A stretch of DNA of 64,000 nt, taken from positions 23,314 through 87,313 of the forward strand of contig CAKOIE010000002.1 of assembly GCA_934086395.1 (NCBI GenBank), in the 5' to 3' direction. Below the pieces are notes generated by a model. It was not told the DNA's origin and did not search any database. It worked only from the letters and a program-made list of their open reading frames with translations. The stretch is from an uncultured Bacilli bacterium. GTDB taxonomy: Bacteria > Bacillota_I > Bacilli_A > RF39 > UBA660. Below, piece after piece: positions 25,528 through 33,687 of the stretch. Made by a program: the position numbers and the translations under genes. Numbering within the stretch: the stretch's first letter is position 1; each line of letters starts with the position of its first letter.

Positions 25528-25541
25528 ACAAATGTATTTGT
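25528..25541. promoter_or_regulatory. Candidate LexA operator 1
   Basis: ACAAAT-GT-ATTTGT palindrome between lexA and the divergent small membrane gene. LexA binding is inferred from position only; the sequence differs from the Bacillus GAAC...GTTC box. Confidence 0.35.
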
Positions 25542-25552
25542 CAATATTTTTT

Positions 25553-25564
25553 AAACAATTGTTT
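25553..25564. promoter_or_regulatory. Candidate LexA operator 2 overlapping lexA promoter
   Basis: AAACAATTGTTT, a perfect 12-bp palindrome, abuts the lexA -35 hexamer TTGACT (25563-25568). A regulator bound here would block the promoter, fitting autorepression. Confidence 0.45.
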
Positions 25565-25608
25565 GACTTTATTTTTTGTTTATGTTAATATACACGTAAG
25601 GAGGAATT

Positions 25609-26235
25609 ATGGACGAAAAAAAATTAACAAAAAAACAAAAAGTCGTACTTCAATATATAAAGAAATATGTTGTAAGTCATGGATATGCACCAACTGTTAG
25701 AGAAATTTGTCAGGGATTAAACCTTTCTAGCCCTGCAACAGTTCATTCTCATTTATCACAGTTACAAGGAAAAGGTTATATAAGGAAAGGTAAAGGAAAA
25801 TTTAGAACAATTGAAGTTTTATGTGAAAATGAATTTGTACCTAAAAATGAAGAAATTGTAAAAGTTCCATTACTTGGAAAAGTTACTGCTGGTACCCCAA
25901 TTGAGGCTATTGAAAATCCAAATGAATATTTTTCATTACCTATTGAGTTAGTACCACCTAAAGAAACTATCTTTACTCTTAAAGTATCAGGTGAAAGTAT
26001 GATAAATGCGGGTATTTTAGATGGAGATATCGTTATTGTACAAAAACAAAGAGTTGCTAGAAATGGTGAAATAATTGTTGCAATGACTGAAGAAAATGAA
26101 GTAACATTAAAAAGATATTATAAAGAAAATGGTCATATTAGATTACAACCAGAAAATGATACGATGGCACCAATTATTTTACCTAATTGTACTATTTTAG
26201 GTAAAGCGATAGGACTTTATAGAAAAATAAATTAA
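25609..26235 (+). CDS. lexA: LexA SOS repressor
   Basis: 208 residues. The N-terminal winged helix-turn-helix (GYAPTVREICQGLNLSSPATVHSHLSQL) is followed by the C-terminal S24 autoprotease: Ala-Gly cleavage site in KVTAGTPIEA, catalytic Ser in VSGESMINAG, and Lys in NEVTLKRYYKE. RecA-stimulated self-cleavage inactivates it to induce the DNA-damage response. GGAGG lies just upstream of the ATG. Palindromes overlapping its promoter suggest autorepression. Confidence 0.97.
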   Translation: MDEKKLTKKQKVVLQYIKKYVVSHGYAPTVREICQGLNLSSPATVHSHLSQLQGKGYIRKGKGKFRTIEVLCENEFVPKNEEIVKVPLLGKVTAGTPIEAIENPNEYFSLPIELVPPKETIFTLKVSGESMINAGILDGDIVIVQKQRVARNGEIIVAMTEENEVTLKRYYKENGHIRLQPENDTMAPIILPNCTILGKAIGLYRKIN

Positions 26236-26237
26236 AA

Positions 26238-26290
26238 AAGAAAAGTAATTTAACTTATAAAATTTAAGTTTTGTTACTTTTCTTTTTTTG
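26238..26290. terminator. Bidirectional terminator between lexA and lipase-like gene
   Basis: AAAAGTAA...TTACTTTT arms enclose an inner AACTT/AAGTT stem, flanked by A- and T-runs. It overlaps the last codons of the minus-strand gene. Confidence 0.75.
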
Positions 26291-27302
26291 GTTTTACTAA
26301 TTCATTTCCTAATATTGTTAACATTTTAATAAAATAATCCTTAGTATTTTTATCAATATCTTTAATATTTAAAATTATATTATAAATTTCTTTAATGTTC
26401 AATTTTGCTTTTTTATTATCAACTAAATAATTTATAATAGTATCAAAAGTTTTTTGTAAATCATTTTGATTTATTATGGAAATTCCACTAGTAGTAATAT
26501 CATGTAGCTTTGTGGAAAATGAACTTGGTTTTTGCTTAATAAATTCTTCTCCAAATAAAATCCACGAATAAGGATAATGAACTTTTATACCCATTCCATT
26601 TGATTTAATATAAGTATAATTATCATTATACAGTAAACTTCCCACAAAAGAATCACTTGGCAAATAATTATGTAATTTGGAAGAAACTTTTTTATATTTT
26701 TTAGTTAAATATTCTTCCTTTCTTAAACCAGGACCATCAAAATTATCTATTCTTTTAATTTTATTATAAACACTACTTTTACATTCCATCACACCAACTA
26801 ACGCTAAATTACCACCTTTAGAATGTCCATTAACAAATATATTATTTCCTTTTATCTTATTTAAATAATTAATAGCGTACTTGTGAGTAACTGTTGGATA
26901 AGTATATGCAATTTTTAAATTTTCAATCCAACTTATCATTGAATCATCTGATCCTCTAAATGATACAATAGTGTTTTTATTAATAGAATAAGTTATAGCA
27001 CTAAACTGAGTTTCCGTATTTAAAATATATTCAGAATTTATAATATATAAATCTTTATATCTTGGTAATTCAAGAAGTTTCTTTAATAAATCGAAAGATT
27101 TTTGACTTGATTTACTTTGAAGAGCTTTATCTTTATTTTGATCAATATAATTATAGAAATCTAATAAACTATATTTTTTCTTAAATGATTCAAAAGGAAG
27201 ATAAGCTAAAAGTGAACATATTAAATTATCCTGAACATTCCAATTAATTTCATCTATTTTTATTTCACCATAATATTTTATATAATCATATATTGTATAC
27301 AT
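26274..27302 (-). CDS. DUF2974/Mbeg1-like alpha/beta hydrolase (lipase-like)
   Basis: 342 residues. The central GHSKGGNLALVG is the nucleophile elbow (G-x-S-x-G, Ser catalytic) of alpha/beta hydrolases. SFRGSDDSMISWIENLKIAY upstream and RIDNFDGPGLRKEEYL downstream match the DUF2974 (Mbeg1-like) pattern. Members are predicted cytoplasmic lipases or esterases. No signal peptide. First-start ATG follows a GGAG site. Two small genes of unknown function lie just upstream in the same direction, 14 bases away. Substrate unknown. Confidence 0.8.
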   Translation of the reverse strand: MYTIYDYIKYYGEIKIDEINWNVQDNLICSLLAYLPFESFKKKYSLLDFYNYIDQNKDKALQSKSSQKSFDLLKKLLELPRYKDLYIINSEYILNTETQFSAITYSINKNTIVSFRGSDDSMISWIENLKIAYTYPTVTHKYAINYLNKIKGNNIFVNGHSKGGNLALVGVMECKSSVYNKIKRIDNFDGPGLRKEEYLTKKYKKVSSKLHNYLPSDSFVGSLLYNDNYTYIKSNGMGIKVHYPYSWILFGEEFIKQKPSSFSTKLHDITTSGISIINQNDLQKTFDTIINYLVDNKKAKLNIKEIYNIILNIKDIDKNTKDYFIKMLTILGNELVKPKKEK

Positions 27303-27316
27303 TAAATAAGTCTCCT

Positions 27317-27529
27317 TTATGCATTTTCACTTAACAAAGGGGCTAAATAACTAATTAATTCATTATCTGTAATAATTTCTAAATCTCCATTAATAATTTT
27401 TCCATAAAAATATTTTATATCATTATCTAACTTACCTAAATAACAATATGTTTCATTATTATATTCTATTTTACTTACAATAACATATTTATCATCATTA
27501 TCTAAAGTTAATATATATTTATCTTCCAC
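27317..27529 (-). CDS. Small DUF1292-like protein
   Basis: 70 residues, predicted all-beta, with the pattern YILTLDNDDKYVIVSKIEYNNETYCYLG as in small DUF1292-type proteins whose role is unknown. It overlaps the start region of the upstream gene's end by 11 bases and precedes the lipase-like gene, so the three form an operon. Confidence 0.6.
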   Translation of the reverse strand: MEDKYILTLDNDDKYVIVSKIEYNNETYCYLGKLDNDIKYFYGKIINGDLEIITDNELISYLAPLLSENA

Positions 27530-27974
27530 TATATCTTACTCCTCTATTACAATTCATATAATTTTGCCTATTATATTTATCATTATGTATTTCAACTATA
27601 TTATCATATAGCCCTGGATATTCCGATTCCAAAAAAGCACGATATCGTCTTTCATCACCTGATATTAACAATCTTTTTATTTTTTTATACTTTCTAATAT
27701 CATCATTTAATTCTATTGTACTTTTAAAATTTCCATAAATACTTCCTACTGATATAACTGTTAAAATTGTAAACAAGATTGGTTTAGCTAAACTAATAAA
27801 ATTTGCATCTACTACTTCTCCAGCTGTTACATATGCACAAGATGATAGCAAAAGTGTCATTCCAATATTTACAACTAATGATACCTTTTGCTTTATTTTA
27901 TTTCTCTCTGTTTCATCTATTAATCTATCATAGTAATCAATTGCTTTCTCTATTCTTTTTATTTTCATTCTCAT
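27519..27974 (-). CDS. Small membrane protein of unknown function
   Basis: 151 residues. A charged coiled-coil-like N-terminus (IKRIEKAIDYYDRLIDETERNKIKQK) is followed by two hydrophobic segments (about 32-55 and 62-85) and a charged C-terminus ending in a basic tail. GGTGAT precedes the start. First gene of the operon with the DUF1292-like and lipase-like genes. No family recognised. Confidence 0.55.
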   Translation of the reverse strand: MRMKIKRIEKAIDYYDRLIDETERNKIKQKVSLVVNIGMTLLLSSCAYVTAGEVVDANFISLAKPILFTILTVISVGSIYGNFKSTIELNDDIRKYKKIKRLLISGDERRYRAFLESEYPGLYDNIVEIHNDKYNRQNYMNCNRGVRYSGR

Positions 27975-28125
27975 TTAATGTATCACCTATTTTAATGTTA
28001 TCATATATAGTCAAGGTTTTAATCATTTATTTAATTAATTTACAAAATAAATGTAAAGTAATAGCTTAATAATAATTATTAATAAATCAAATATTATATG
28101 ATTACTAATCAAAATAACAAAAAAC

Positions 28126-28156
28126 ATAAAAAAAGGTTAACAATTAAGTTAGCCAA
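28126..28156 (-). terminator. Terminator of rhomboid gene
   Basis: GGCTAAC...GTTAACC (one mismatch) followed by seven T on the minus strand. Confidence 0.65.
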
Positions 28157-28158
28157 TT

Positions 28159-29277
28159 TTATTTTATTAATAAATAAATTAAGAATACTAAATAGATTGA
28201 TAAAATAATATATCCATTAATTTTAGTTGATTTTTGAGTTTTGTTATCTATTCCTAAAGCCATAGTTATAAAGATTCCACCAATAAGTCCACCAATATGA
28301 GCCCAATTATCAATTCCACTAAAAGTAAAACCTATAAGTAAGTTAAGTACTATAATAGGAACTATTTCTTTAAGTAAAACAGAACCTAAATATAATCTAT
28401 AATGCATTCCAAAATATAATAAACTTCCTAATAATCCAAAGATAGCACCAGATGCACCTAGTGAATAACTATTAGTTAATATGCATGATAATAATGAACC
28501 AGATAATCCACTAATTAAATAGATAATTAAATATTTCCATTTACCTAAGAATGTTTCCAATTGATTACCTATAACATATAATGAATACATATTTACAATC
28601 AAGTGATAAATTGATCCATGCATAAATATAGAGGTAATTAAACGATATATTTCACCATTTCTTACTCTATATGGATCTAATATTAAAGCATTAAATAAGT
28701 TATCATTAAACATCGTTAAGACAAAGACTATAACATTTAATATAATTAGAATATTAGTAACAATAATTTTTTTTGGAGCAAATATACTTTCAAATCGTTC
28801 ATTTTTTTCAGCACTTCTAGTATTAATATCATTAGTAATATTTATAAAAGTATCAAATGAATTATCTTTCTTTAAAGATACTGTTTTTAATTTAGGAAAG
28901 ATACCAGCAATATTATTGTCACTTCTTAAATCTTTTAAATCAGTTATTTTATAATTATTTATAGTTTTAGAATTTGTTAAATCAACATTATCACCTACAT
29001 CTAGTAAAAGATTTAAAGTTTTCATATTAAATGTTAAAGTTTTTTGTTTAATTTGCCTTGTTACATTCTTTATTTTATAGTTATCAAACGCTAATTGATC
29101 ATTATTATGAATATAGTTAGAATTAATACGAATTACTTTATATGGTGCTTCTAAATTTTCTAACCATATTTCATTTTTAACACCATTAACTATCATTGGT
29201 TCATAGTTTTCTTCAGTTATAAAGTAATGAACTAATTTCATTATTAATTCTTCTTTGGGATCCATATAATTATTCAT
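28159..29277 (-). CDS. Rhomboid-family intramembrane serine protease
   Basis: 372 residues. A soluble N-terminal domain of about 185 residues (with KMVHYFITEENYEPMIV at its start) precedes six or seven membrane segments. The rhomboid core is clear: FMHGSIYHLIVNMYSLYVIGNQLE (with the HxxxN-type motif), the catalytic serine in LGASGAIFG, and the histidine in NWAHIGGLIGG. It cleaves membrane protein segments. The extended N-terminal domain resembles that of YqgP-type Bacillus rhomboids. Monocistronic by context. Substrates unknown. Confidence 0.92.
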   Translation of the reverse strand: MNNYMDPKEELIMKLVHYFITEENYEPMIVNGVKNEIWLENLEAPYKVIRINSNYIHNNDQLAFDNYKIKNVTRQIKQKTLTFNMKTLNLLLDVGDNVDLTNSKTINNYKITDLKDLRSDNNIAGIFPKLKTVSLKKDNSFDTFINITNDINTRSAEKNERFESIFAPKKIIVTNILIILNVIVFVLTMFNDNLFNALILDPYRVRNGEIYRLITSIFMHGSIYHLIVNMYSLYVIGNQLETFLGKWKYLIIYLISGLSGSLLSCILTNSYSLGASGAIFGLLGSLLYFGMHYRLYLGSVLLKEIVPIIVLNLLIGFTFSGIDNWAHIGGLIGGIFITMALGIDNKTQKSTKINGYIILSIYLVFLIYLLIK

Positions 29278-29341
29278 TTCTTTTCACCTAATTTCATATA
29301 ATATTTTATAACAAAAGGATTCATTAGTAAAGGAGAAAAAT

Positions 29342-29788
29342 ATGTTAAAGAAAATAGTATTCTTTGGAATTATTGTTTTAATGTGGAATTTAGGCTTAAT
29401 TTTATTTCCGATTGATTATGGTTATTTAACAACTTTTAGACATTTAATTTACTTTAATTATGATATTTATTTAGTTATATGGGGATTTGTTTCTTTATTT
29501 ATTAGTTATTCTTTTTATAGGTTATTTATTGATTTTGACTTAAATAATAATTATATATTTATATTTTTAATTAATTATATATTTACAGAGGTATTTGGTA
29601 TATTTTTCTTTGTTTTTAATAGTTTAATTTTAAGTATAATTTGTATGTCTATAGTTGCAACTAGTAGTGTCTTAGTTTATTTAGAAGCAAAAAAAATTGA
29701 TAGACATAGTTCTATGTTTGGAATTATACCTATCATATTTAATGGAATTAATTTAATATCTTTAATGGTAATGTTTATTCTAAACTAG
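29342..29788 (+). CDS. Multi-pass membrane protein of unknown function
   Basis: 148 residues, largely hydrophobic, with four to five membrane segments (first MLKKIVFFGIIVLMWNLGLILF) and a lone polar EAKKIDRHS loop before the last. AAGGAG precedes the ATG. It is divergent from the rhomboid gene and convergent with rluD, overlapping its end by 14 bases. No motif recognised. Confidence 0.55.
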   Translation: MLKKIVFFGIIVLMWNLGLILFPIDYGYLTTFRHLIYFNYDIYLVIWGFVSLFISYSFYRLFIDFDLNNNYIFIFLINYIFTEVFGIFFFVFNSLILSIICMSIVATSSVLVYLEAKKIDRHSSMFGIIPIIFNGINLISLMVMFILN

Positions 29789-30665
29789 TCAGAGTATCTA
29801 GAAAGTCTTGAAATTCTTTAGGTAATGGAGCTGTAAAATGAAGATGTTCTTTAGTTATAGGATGATAAAAATCTATTTCTCTTGAATGAAGAAATTGACC
29901 GAACGGAGTGCATTTCATTTTAGTGTATACGGGATCATTATAAATTGGATAACCAATATATTTCATGTGAACTCTTATTTGATGAGTTCTTCCAGTTTCT
30001 AATTTTAAATTTATCAATGTATATCCTTTGTATCTTTTTAATACGTTAAAATGAGTGATAGCATTTTTGCTATTTTGTTTAGTAACTGTGTAGCGTTTAC
30101 GTTCACTTGGATCACGGCCAATGGGAGCATCAATTAATCCCTCAGAAGTATCTAACTCACCTATTACTAATGCTGTATAATATCTATAAATATCTTTATT
30201 TTTTAAAGCTTCAGCAAGTAATTCATGTGCTTTATTATTTTTTGCAACAACCATTAAACCACTTGTATCTTTGTCAATACGATGAACAATTCCAGGACGT
30301 GCTTTACTACCATCACTTAAATTAGTAGTATATCCCATAAGAGCATTTACTAAAGTATGTTCTTGATTACCATTACCAGGATGAACTACCATTCCACTTG
30401 GTTTATTAATTATCATTAAATCATTATCTTCATAAACAATGTCTAATTTAATATTTTCTGGTAAAATATCAGTTTCTTCTTTAAAGTTATCATCTACTAT
30501 AATTTTATCATTAAGTTCTAATTTATAACTTGCTTTAGTTTTTTTATCATTTACTTTAATATTCTCATTATCAATCATTTTTTGAATAATAGTACGAGAA
30601 TAATCTAAATTTTCACTTAAATATTTATCAATTCTTTTTCCAACGTTTTCTTCACTTATTATCAT
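29775..30665 (-). CDS. rluD: Ribosomal large-subunit pseudouridine synthase, RluD-like
   Basis: 296 residues. An N-terminal S4 domain (KRIDKYLSENLDYSRTIIQKMIDNENIKVN) is followed by the RluA-family catalytic domain with GIVHRIDKDTSGLMVVAKN, where the Asp of HRIDKDTSG is the nucleophile, and the LETGRTHQIRVH motif. It converts uridines of 23S rRNA helix 69 to pseudouridine. The start overlaps the lspA stop by 14 bases, the usual lspA-rluD arrangement in Bacillota. Confidence 0.93.
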   Translation of the reverse strand: MIISEENVGKRIDKYLSENLDYSRTIIQKMIDNENIKVNDKKTKASYKLELNDKIIVDDNFKEETDILPENIKLDIVYEDNDLMIINKPSGMVVHPGNGNQEHTLVNALMGYTTNLSDGSKARPGIVHRIDKDTSGLMVVAKNNKAHELLAEALKNKDIYRYYTALVIGELDTSEGLIDAPIGRDPSERKRYTVTKQNSKNAITHFNVLKRYKGYTLINLKLETGRTHQIRVHMKYIGYPIYNDPVYTKMKCTPFGQFLHSREIDFYHPITKEHLHFTAPLPKEFQDFLDTLTSLE

Positions 30666-31104
30666 TTTTATCCTCTTTTATTGTTTTTATAATTATTAGA
30701 AATATACCTAAACATATACAAATATCACTTATATTGAATATAGGAAAATTATAATTAAAGATTCTAAAGTCTAGGAAATCTCTAACGTAACCAAAAATTA
30801 AACGATCTATTAAGTTACCTATTATTCCACCAAGTAATATATAAAATGAGATATTTTTTTCAATATATTTATCTATTAAATAGATAGCTATTAATGTTAC
30901 ACAAATAAATAATAAATTATAGCCTGATAGAATACTAAAAGCTGCTCCATTGTTATGGGCATTAGTTAAATAAAAAAAATTTTTAATAATTTGAAATGAT
31001 TTTAAATATTCAATATTTTGATTAATTAAAAATTTTGTTAACTGATCTATAATTATTATTAGAAATGTTATAAGGATATATTTCTTTTTTTTCATATTAA
31101 TCAC
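30652..31104 (-). CDS. lspA: Signal peptidase II (lipoprotein signal peptidase)
   Basis: About 150 residues with four membrane segments. The family motifs NNGAAFSIL and GGIIGNLIDRLIFGYVRDFLDF contain the two catalytic aspartates (NLIDR and VRDFLDF). It cleaves signal peptides ahead of the lipobox cysteine; lipoprotein substrates such as those at 36248 and 61860 are in this window. The start could be GTG at 31104 or the ATG three codons later; no strong ribosome site decides. Confidence 0.93.
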   Translation of the reverse strand: MINMKKKKYILITFLIIIIDQLTKFLINQNIEYLKSFQIIKNFFYLTNAHNNGAAFSILSGYNLLFICVTLIAIYLIDKYIEKNISFYILLGGIIGNLIDRLIFGYVRDFLDFRIFNYNFPIFNISDICICLGIFLIIIKTIKEDKNDNK

Positions 31105-31122
31105 AGGATTATTATACTTTGT

Positions 31123-31344
31123 TTATTTTAAATTTACAAGTATTACGTCGGAACCGATTTTAGTAATGGATGAATAATCAATTTTGTATTCAGAAGCAGA
31201 AAATTTTTTAATCATTTTTAGAGAACCCACAACAAAATAGTTAATAGAACCATTTTCATTTACATCTATATCAATTATTTTTCCTAGGTTAGCACCAGTA
31301 TTTTGATTTATGATATCTTTATTTTGCATATCGGATACTAGCAT
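31123..31344 (-). CDS. YlmC/YmxH-family PRC-barrel sporulation protein
   Basis: 73 residues forming one PRC-barrel-like beta domain: MQNKDIINQNTGANLGKIIDIDVNENGSINYFVVG. YlmC/YmxH proteins occur next to sigG in spore formers and are tied to sporulation, with unclear mechanism. GGTGAT precedes the start. It sits 25 bases downstream of sigG on the same strand, as in other Bacillota. Confidence 0.8.
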   Translation of the reverse strand: MLVSDMQNKDIINQNTGANLGKIIDIDVNENGSINYFVVGSLKMIKKFSASEYKIDYSSITKIGSDVILVNLK

Positions 31345-31369
31345 AATGTATCACCAATTAATTATATGT

Positions 31370-32143
31370 TTATCTTAAATACTTTTTCATATTATTGATG
31401 GCATTTTTTTCGATACGTGATACTTGGGCTTGTGATACGCCTAAATCAGCTGCAATTTCTAACTGAGTTTTACCATAAATATATCTAGCATAAAGAACAT
31501 TTCTTTCTCTCAAGTTTATTTGATTTAAGGCACCAGTTAAAGATATTGTATCATTTTGATCAATTAAATCTTTTTTACTTGATAACTGATCTTCTAAGTA
31601 AATTGTATCTCCTCCATCATTATAAATTGGTTCAGAAATTGATACTGGTTCTATTAATGATTCTAAAGCAAGAGATAAATCATACTCAGTAATATTTAAT
31701 TCATGACATATTTGTTTATTAGATGGTTCGATTCCATGTTTAAGTAAATAATTTTCTTTATATTTTAGAATTTGATAGGCTGTATCTTTAATGCTTCTAG
31801 ATATTCTTACAACACTTGATTCTCTAATAAATCTTTTTACTTCTCCTAAAATAAGGGGTACTGCATAAGTAGAAAATCGAACATCATAATCAAGTGAAAA
31901 ATTATCTACTGCTTTAATTAAGCCAACTGTTCCAATTTGAAATAAATCATTCATGTCATATTTGCCACTATTATAATGTTTAATTACGCTTAAAACTAAT
32001 TTAAGATTACCATTTACTATATCATCTTTAGCAAGTTTGTCTCCTTTTTGATATTTTTTAAATAATTCAATAGTTTCTTCATTTTTTAATACTTTTAATT
32101 TGTTTGTATCAATTCCAGTTATTTCAACTTTATATTTTCCCAA
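31370..32143 (-). CDS. sigG: Forespore sigma factor SigG
   Basis: 257 residues. The N-terminus KYKVEITGIDTNKLKVLKNEE matches the SigG-specific lead-in. Region 2 (NLKLVLSVIKHYNSGKYDMNDLFQIGTVGLIKAVDNF...RFSTYAVPLILGEVKRFIR) and region 4 (LNLRERNVLYARYIYGKTQLEIAADLGVSQAQVSRIEK) are intact. SigG drives late forespore gene expression after engulfment. It is separated from sigE by an 850-base insert holding the two toxin-antisense modules. A complete sigG argues that sporulation is functional. Confidence 0.95.
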   Translation of the reverse strand: MGKYKVEITGIDTNKLKVLKNEETIELFKKYQKGDKLAKDDIVNGNLKLVLSVIKHYNSGKYDMNDLFQIGTVGLIKAVDNFSLDYDVRFSTYAVPLILGEVKRFIRESSVVRISRSIKDTAYQILKYKENYLLKHGIEPSNKQICHELNITEYDLSLALESLIEPVSISEPIYNDGGDTIYLEDQLSSKKDLIDQNDTISLTGALNQINLRERNVLYARYIYGKTQLEIAADLGVSQAQVSRIEKNAINNMKKYLR

Positions 32144-32277
32144 AATAAATCTCTCCTCTAATTTATAGTGGAAAGATTTTGAGATGTTTATTCATACTTA
32201 ATTATTTATTTTATTGGTCTCATGGTTTTAGCCTCTAATCGTGCATTAAAATTTTAACGAATATTCATATATTTTTG

Positions 32278-32307
32278 TTGACTATTCTATAATCTATTTG
32301 ATATATT
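32278..32307 (+). promoter_or_regulatory. Promoter of toxin-like ORF A
   Basis: TTGACT, 17-18 base spacer, then ATATAT/TATATT; repeated identically in unit B (near 32645-32674). Confidence 0.6.
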
Positions 32308-32338
32308 AATTTTCAGGAACATCTAATATGTTTGAGTG

Positions 32339-32376
32339 ATTACTCCATATCTTTATTTTTTAAAGAAAGGAGTGAT
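32339..32376 (+). promoter_or_regulatory. Sequestered ribosome site of toxin-like ORF A
   Basis: ATTACTCC (32339-32346) can pair over 8 bp, with one G-U, with GGAGTGAT (32369-32376), the Shine-Dalgarno region. Unit B has the same pair at 32706-32713 and 32736-32743. Occlusion of the ribosome site is common in type I toxin mRNAs. Confidence 0.6.
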
Positions 32377-32379
32377 TTT

Positions 32380-32460
32380 ATGAGAAAAATTGATTATCTA
32401 ATCCTTTTTCTTATAGTAATTATTTTTATATTATTATTTATTATTATTAAACTGATATAA
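32380..32460 (+). CDS. 26-residue hydrophobic peptide, type I toxin-like, copy A
   Basis: Short N-terminus MRKIDY, then a single membrane span of Leu/Ile/Phe/Val, ending KLI. The AAAGGAGTG ribosome site and start spacing are good. Copy B encodes exactly the same peptide although five codons differ, all silently, which shows selection on the protein. Small single-span hydrophobic peptides with a convergent antisense RNA are the hallmark of type I toxins (Fst, TxpA, BsrG, Ldr types); no specific family match is claimed. It is transcribed opposite to sigG and sigE. Confidence 0.75.
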   Translation: MRKIDYLILFLIVIIFILLFIIIKLI

Positions 32461-32567
32461 AAAAATCACCATAAACTTTGGGGGTTTTGGTGAAACTTTG
32501 ATAAAGGGTAATCACCTAGCTATCCAAATTAGGTGTTCCTTTTTTATTTTATGTAAGTCTTACTTAC
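32460..32567 (-). ncRNA. Predicted antisense RNA (antitoxin) A
   Basis: A consensus promoter on the minus strand (TTGAAG, 17 bases, TATAAT; 32602-32574) fires into the 3' end of the toxin transcript. A hairpin TTTCACC...GGTGA followed by a T-run (32495-32461) ends it at the toxin stop codon. The predicted ~105-base RNA overlaps the toxin mRNA 3' untranslated region. Confidence 0.65.
32511..32549 (+). terminator. Terminator of toxin-like mRNA A
   Basis: CACCTA...TAGGTG followed by TTCCTTTTTT; conserved in unit B (32879-32915, with a 7-bp stem). Confidence 0.75.
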
Positions 32568-32573
32568 GTATTC

Positions 32574-32602
32574 ATTATAGCAAAAAATATTTTTATCTTC
32601 AA
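32574..32602 (-). promoter_or_regulatory. Antisense promoter A
   Basis: TTGAAG-17-TATAAT on the minus strand. Unit B keeps the same geometry (TTGAAA-17-TATAAT at 32970-32942) although the -35 region and spacer differ in sequence. Confidence 0.7.
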
Positions 32603-32746
32603 TAGTGTTACCATAATAATTTAACGAATATTCATATATTTTTGTTGACTATTCTATAATCTATTTGATATATTAATTTTCAGGAACATCTAATATGTTT
32701 GGGTGATTACTCCATATCTTTATTTTTTAAAGAAAGGAGTGATTTT

Positions 32747-32827
32747 ATGAGAAAGATAGATTATTTAATCCTTTTTCTTATAGTAATTATTTTTATATTG
32801 TTATTTATTATTATTAAATTAATATAA
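32747..32827 (+). CDS. 26-residue hydrophobic peptide, type I toxin-like, copy B
   Basis: The peptide is identical to copy A; five codons differ silently (Lys AAA/AAG, Ile ATT/ATA, Leu CTA/TTA, TTA/TTG, CTG/TTA). Its leader, ribosome-site stem, terminator and antisense promoter are all conserved. It lies 168 bases upstream of the sigE stop on the opposite strand. Confidence 0.75.
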   Translation: MRKIDYLILFLIVIIFILLFIIIKLI

Positions 32828-32935
32828 AAAAATCACCATAAACTTTGGGGGTTTTGGTGAAAATCACAAATTAGGATAATCACCTAACTAACCAAAATTA
32901 GGTGTTCCTTTTTATTTTATGTAAGTCTTGCTTAC
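32826..32935 (-). ncRNA. Predicted antisense RNA (antitoxin) B
   Basis: Starts from TTGAAA-17-TATAAT (32970-32942) and ends at TTTCACC...GGTGA plus T-run (32862-32826). Same layout as A. Sequence differences from A in the overlap region could limit cross-regulation. Confidence 0.65.
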
Positions 32936-32994
32936 GTATTCATTATAGCAAAAATTTGACGAATTTTCAAGATGCTAAAATACGCAATTTCATA

Positions 32995-33687
32995 TTATTT
33001 AACTTCCATAACTGTTTGAAGTTTTTTAATAACCTTTTTTTCAATACGTGATATGTAAGACTGACTTATACCTAACATTGCTGCTACTTCTTTTTGAGTA
33101 TATTCTTCATTATTATTTAAACCATAACGAAGTGTCATAATTTCTTTTTCACGATCATTTAATTTTACCAATTCTTTTTTTAATAAATCTTTATCTACTT
33201 TTAAAGAAAACTCATCAAATACGATATTATTATCAGTTCCTAAAATATCTTCTAAGTGCAATTCATTACCTTCAGGATCATAGTTTATTGCATCTTCTAA
33301 AGAAACTTCTGTTTTTCTTTTTTTATTTTTGCGAATATACATTAATATTTCGTTAGCGATACAACGAGATGCATAGGTAGCTAATCTAATATTTTTATCT
33401 GGTTTATAAGTTTCAATTCCTTTAATTAAACCAATAGATCCAATAGATACTAAATCTTCTAAGTCATAACCCGTACTTTCATATTTTTTAGCTAAAAAGA
33501 CTACCAATCTAAGATTATGTTCTATAAGTTTATTTCTAGCTTGTATATCACCTTGTTTACTTTTAATAATTTCTTCAAACTCTTCTTCTTTGGATAAAGG
33601 TGGTGGTAATATATCTGCACTACCAACAAATAGTAAACTATTATCTATTTTTAACAACTTAAATATTAAATCAATTAATTTTCTCAT
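32995..33687 (-). CDS. sigE: Mother-cell sporulation sigma factor SigE
   Basis: 230 residues. A hydrophobic N-terminal pro-sequence (LIDLIFKLLKIDNSLLFVGSADILPPPLS) precedes region 2 (HNLRLVVFLAKKYESTGYDLEDLVSIGSIGLIKGIETYKP...LATYASRCIANEILM) and region 4 (EEYTQKEVAAMLGISQSYISRIEK). Pro-SigE is activated by SpoIIGA cleavage near ADILPPP. SigE controls early mother-cell genes. It overlaps spoIIGA by ATGA, so the two are translationally coupled. Confidence 0.96.
   Translation of the reverse strand: MRKLIDLIFKLLKIDNSLLFVGSADILPPPLSKEEEFEEIIKSKQGDIQARNKLIEHNLRLVVFLAKKYESTGYDLEDLVSIGSIGLIKGIETYKPDKNIRLATYASRCIANEILMYIRKNKKRKTEVSLEDAINYDPEGNELHLEDILGTDNNIVFDEFSLKVDKDLLKKELVKLNDREKEIMTLRYGLNNNEEYTQKEVAAMLGISQSYISRIEKKVIKKLQTVMEVK

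Larger units (their letters stand above)
32144..32994. repeat. Tandem direct repeat (two ~370-bp units) between sigG and sigE
   Basis: Two units, about 32255-32590 and 32622-32955, share promoter, leader, small ORF, both terminators and antisense promoter. The copies differ mostly by point changes. The left flank 32144-32254 holds only the sigG upstream region. Confidence 0.85.
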
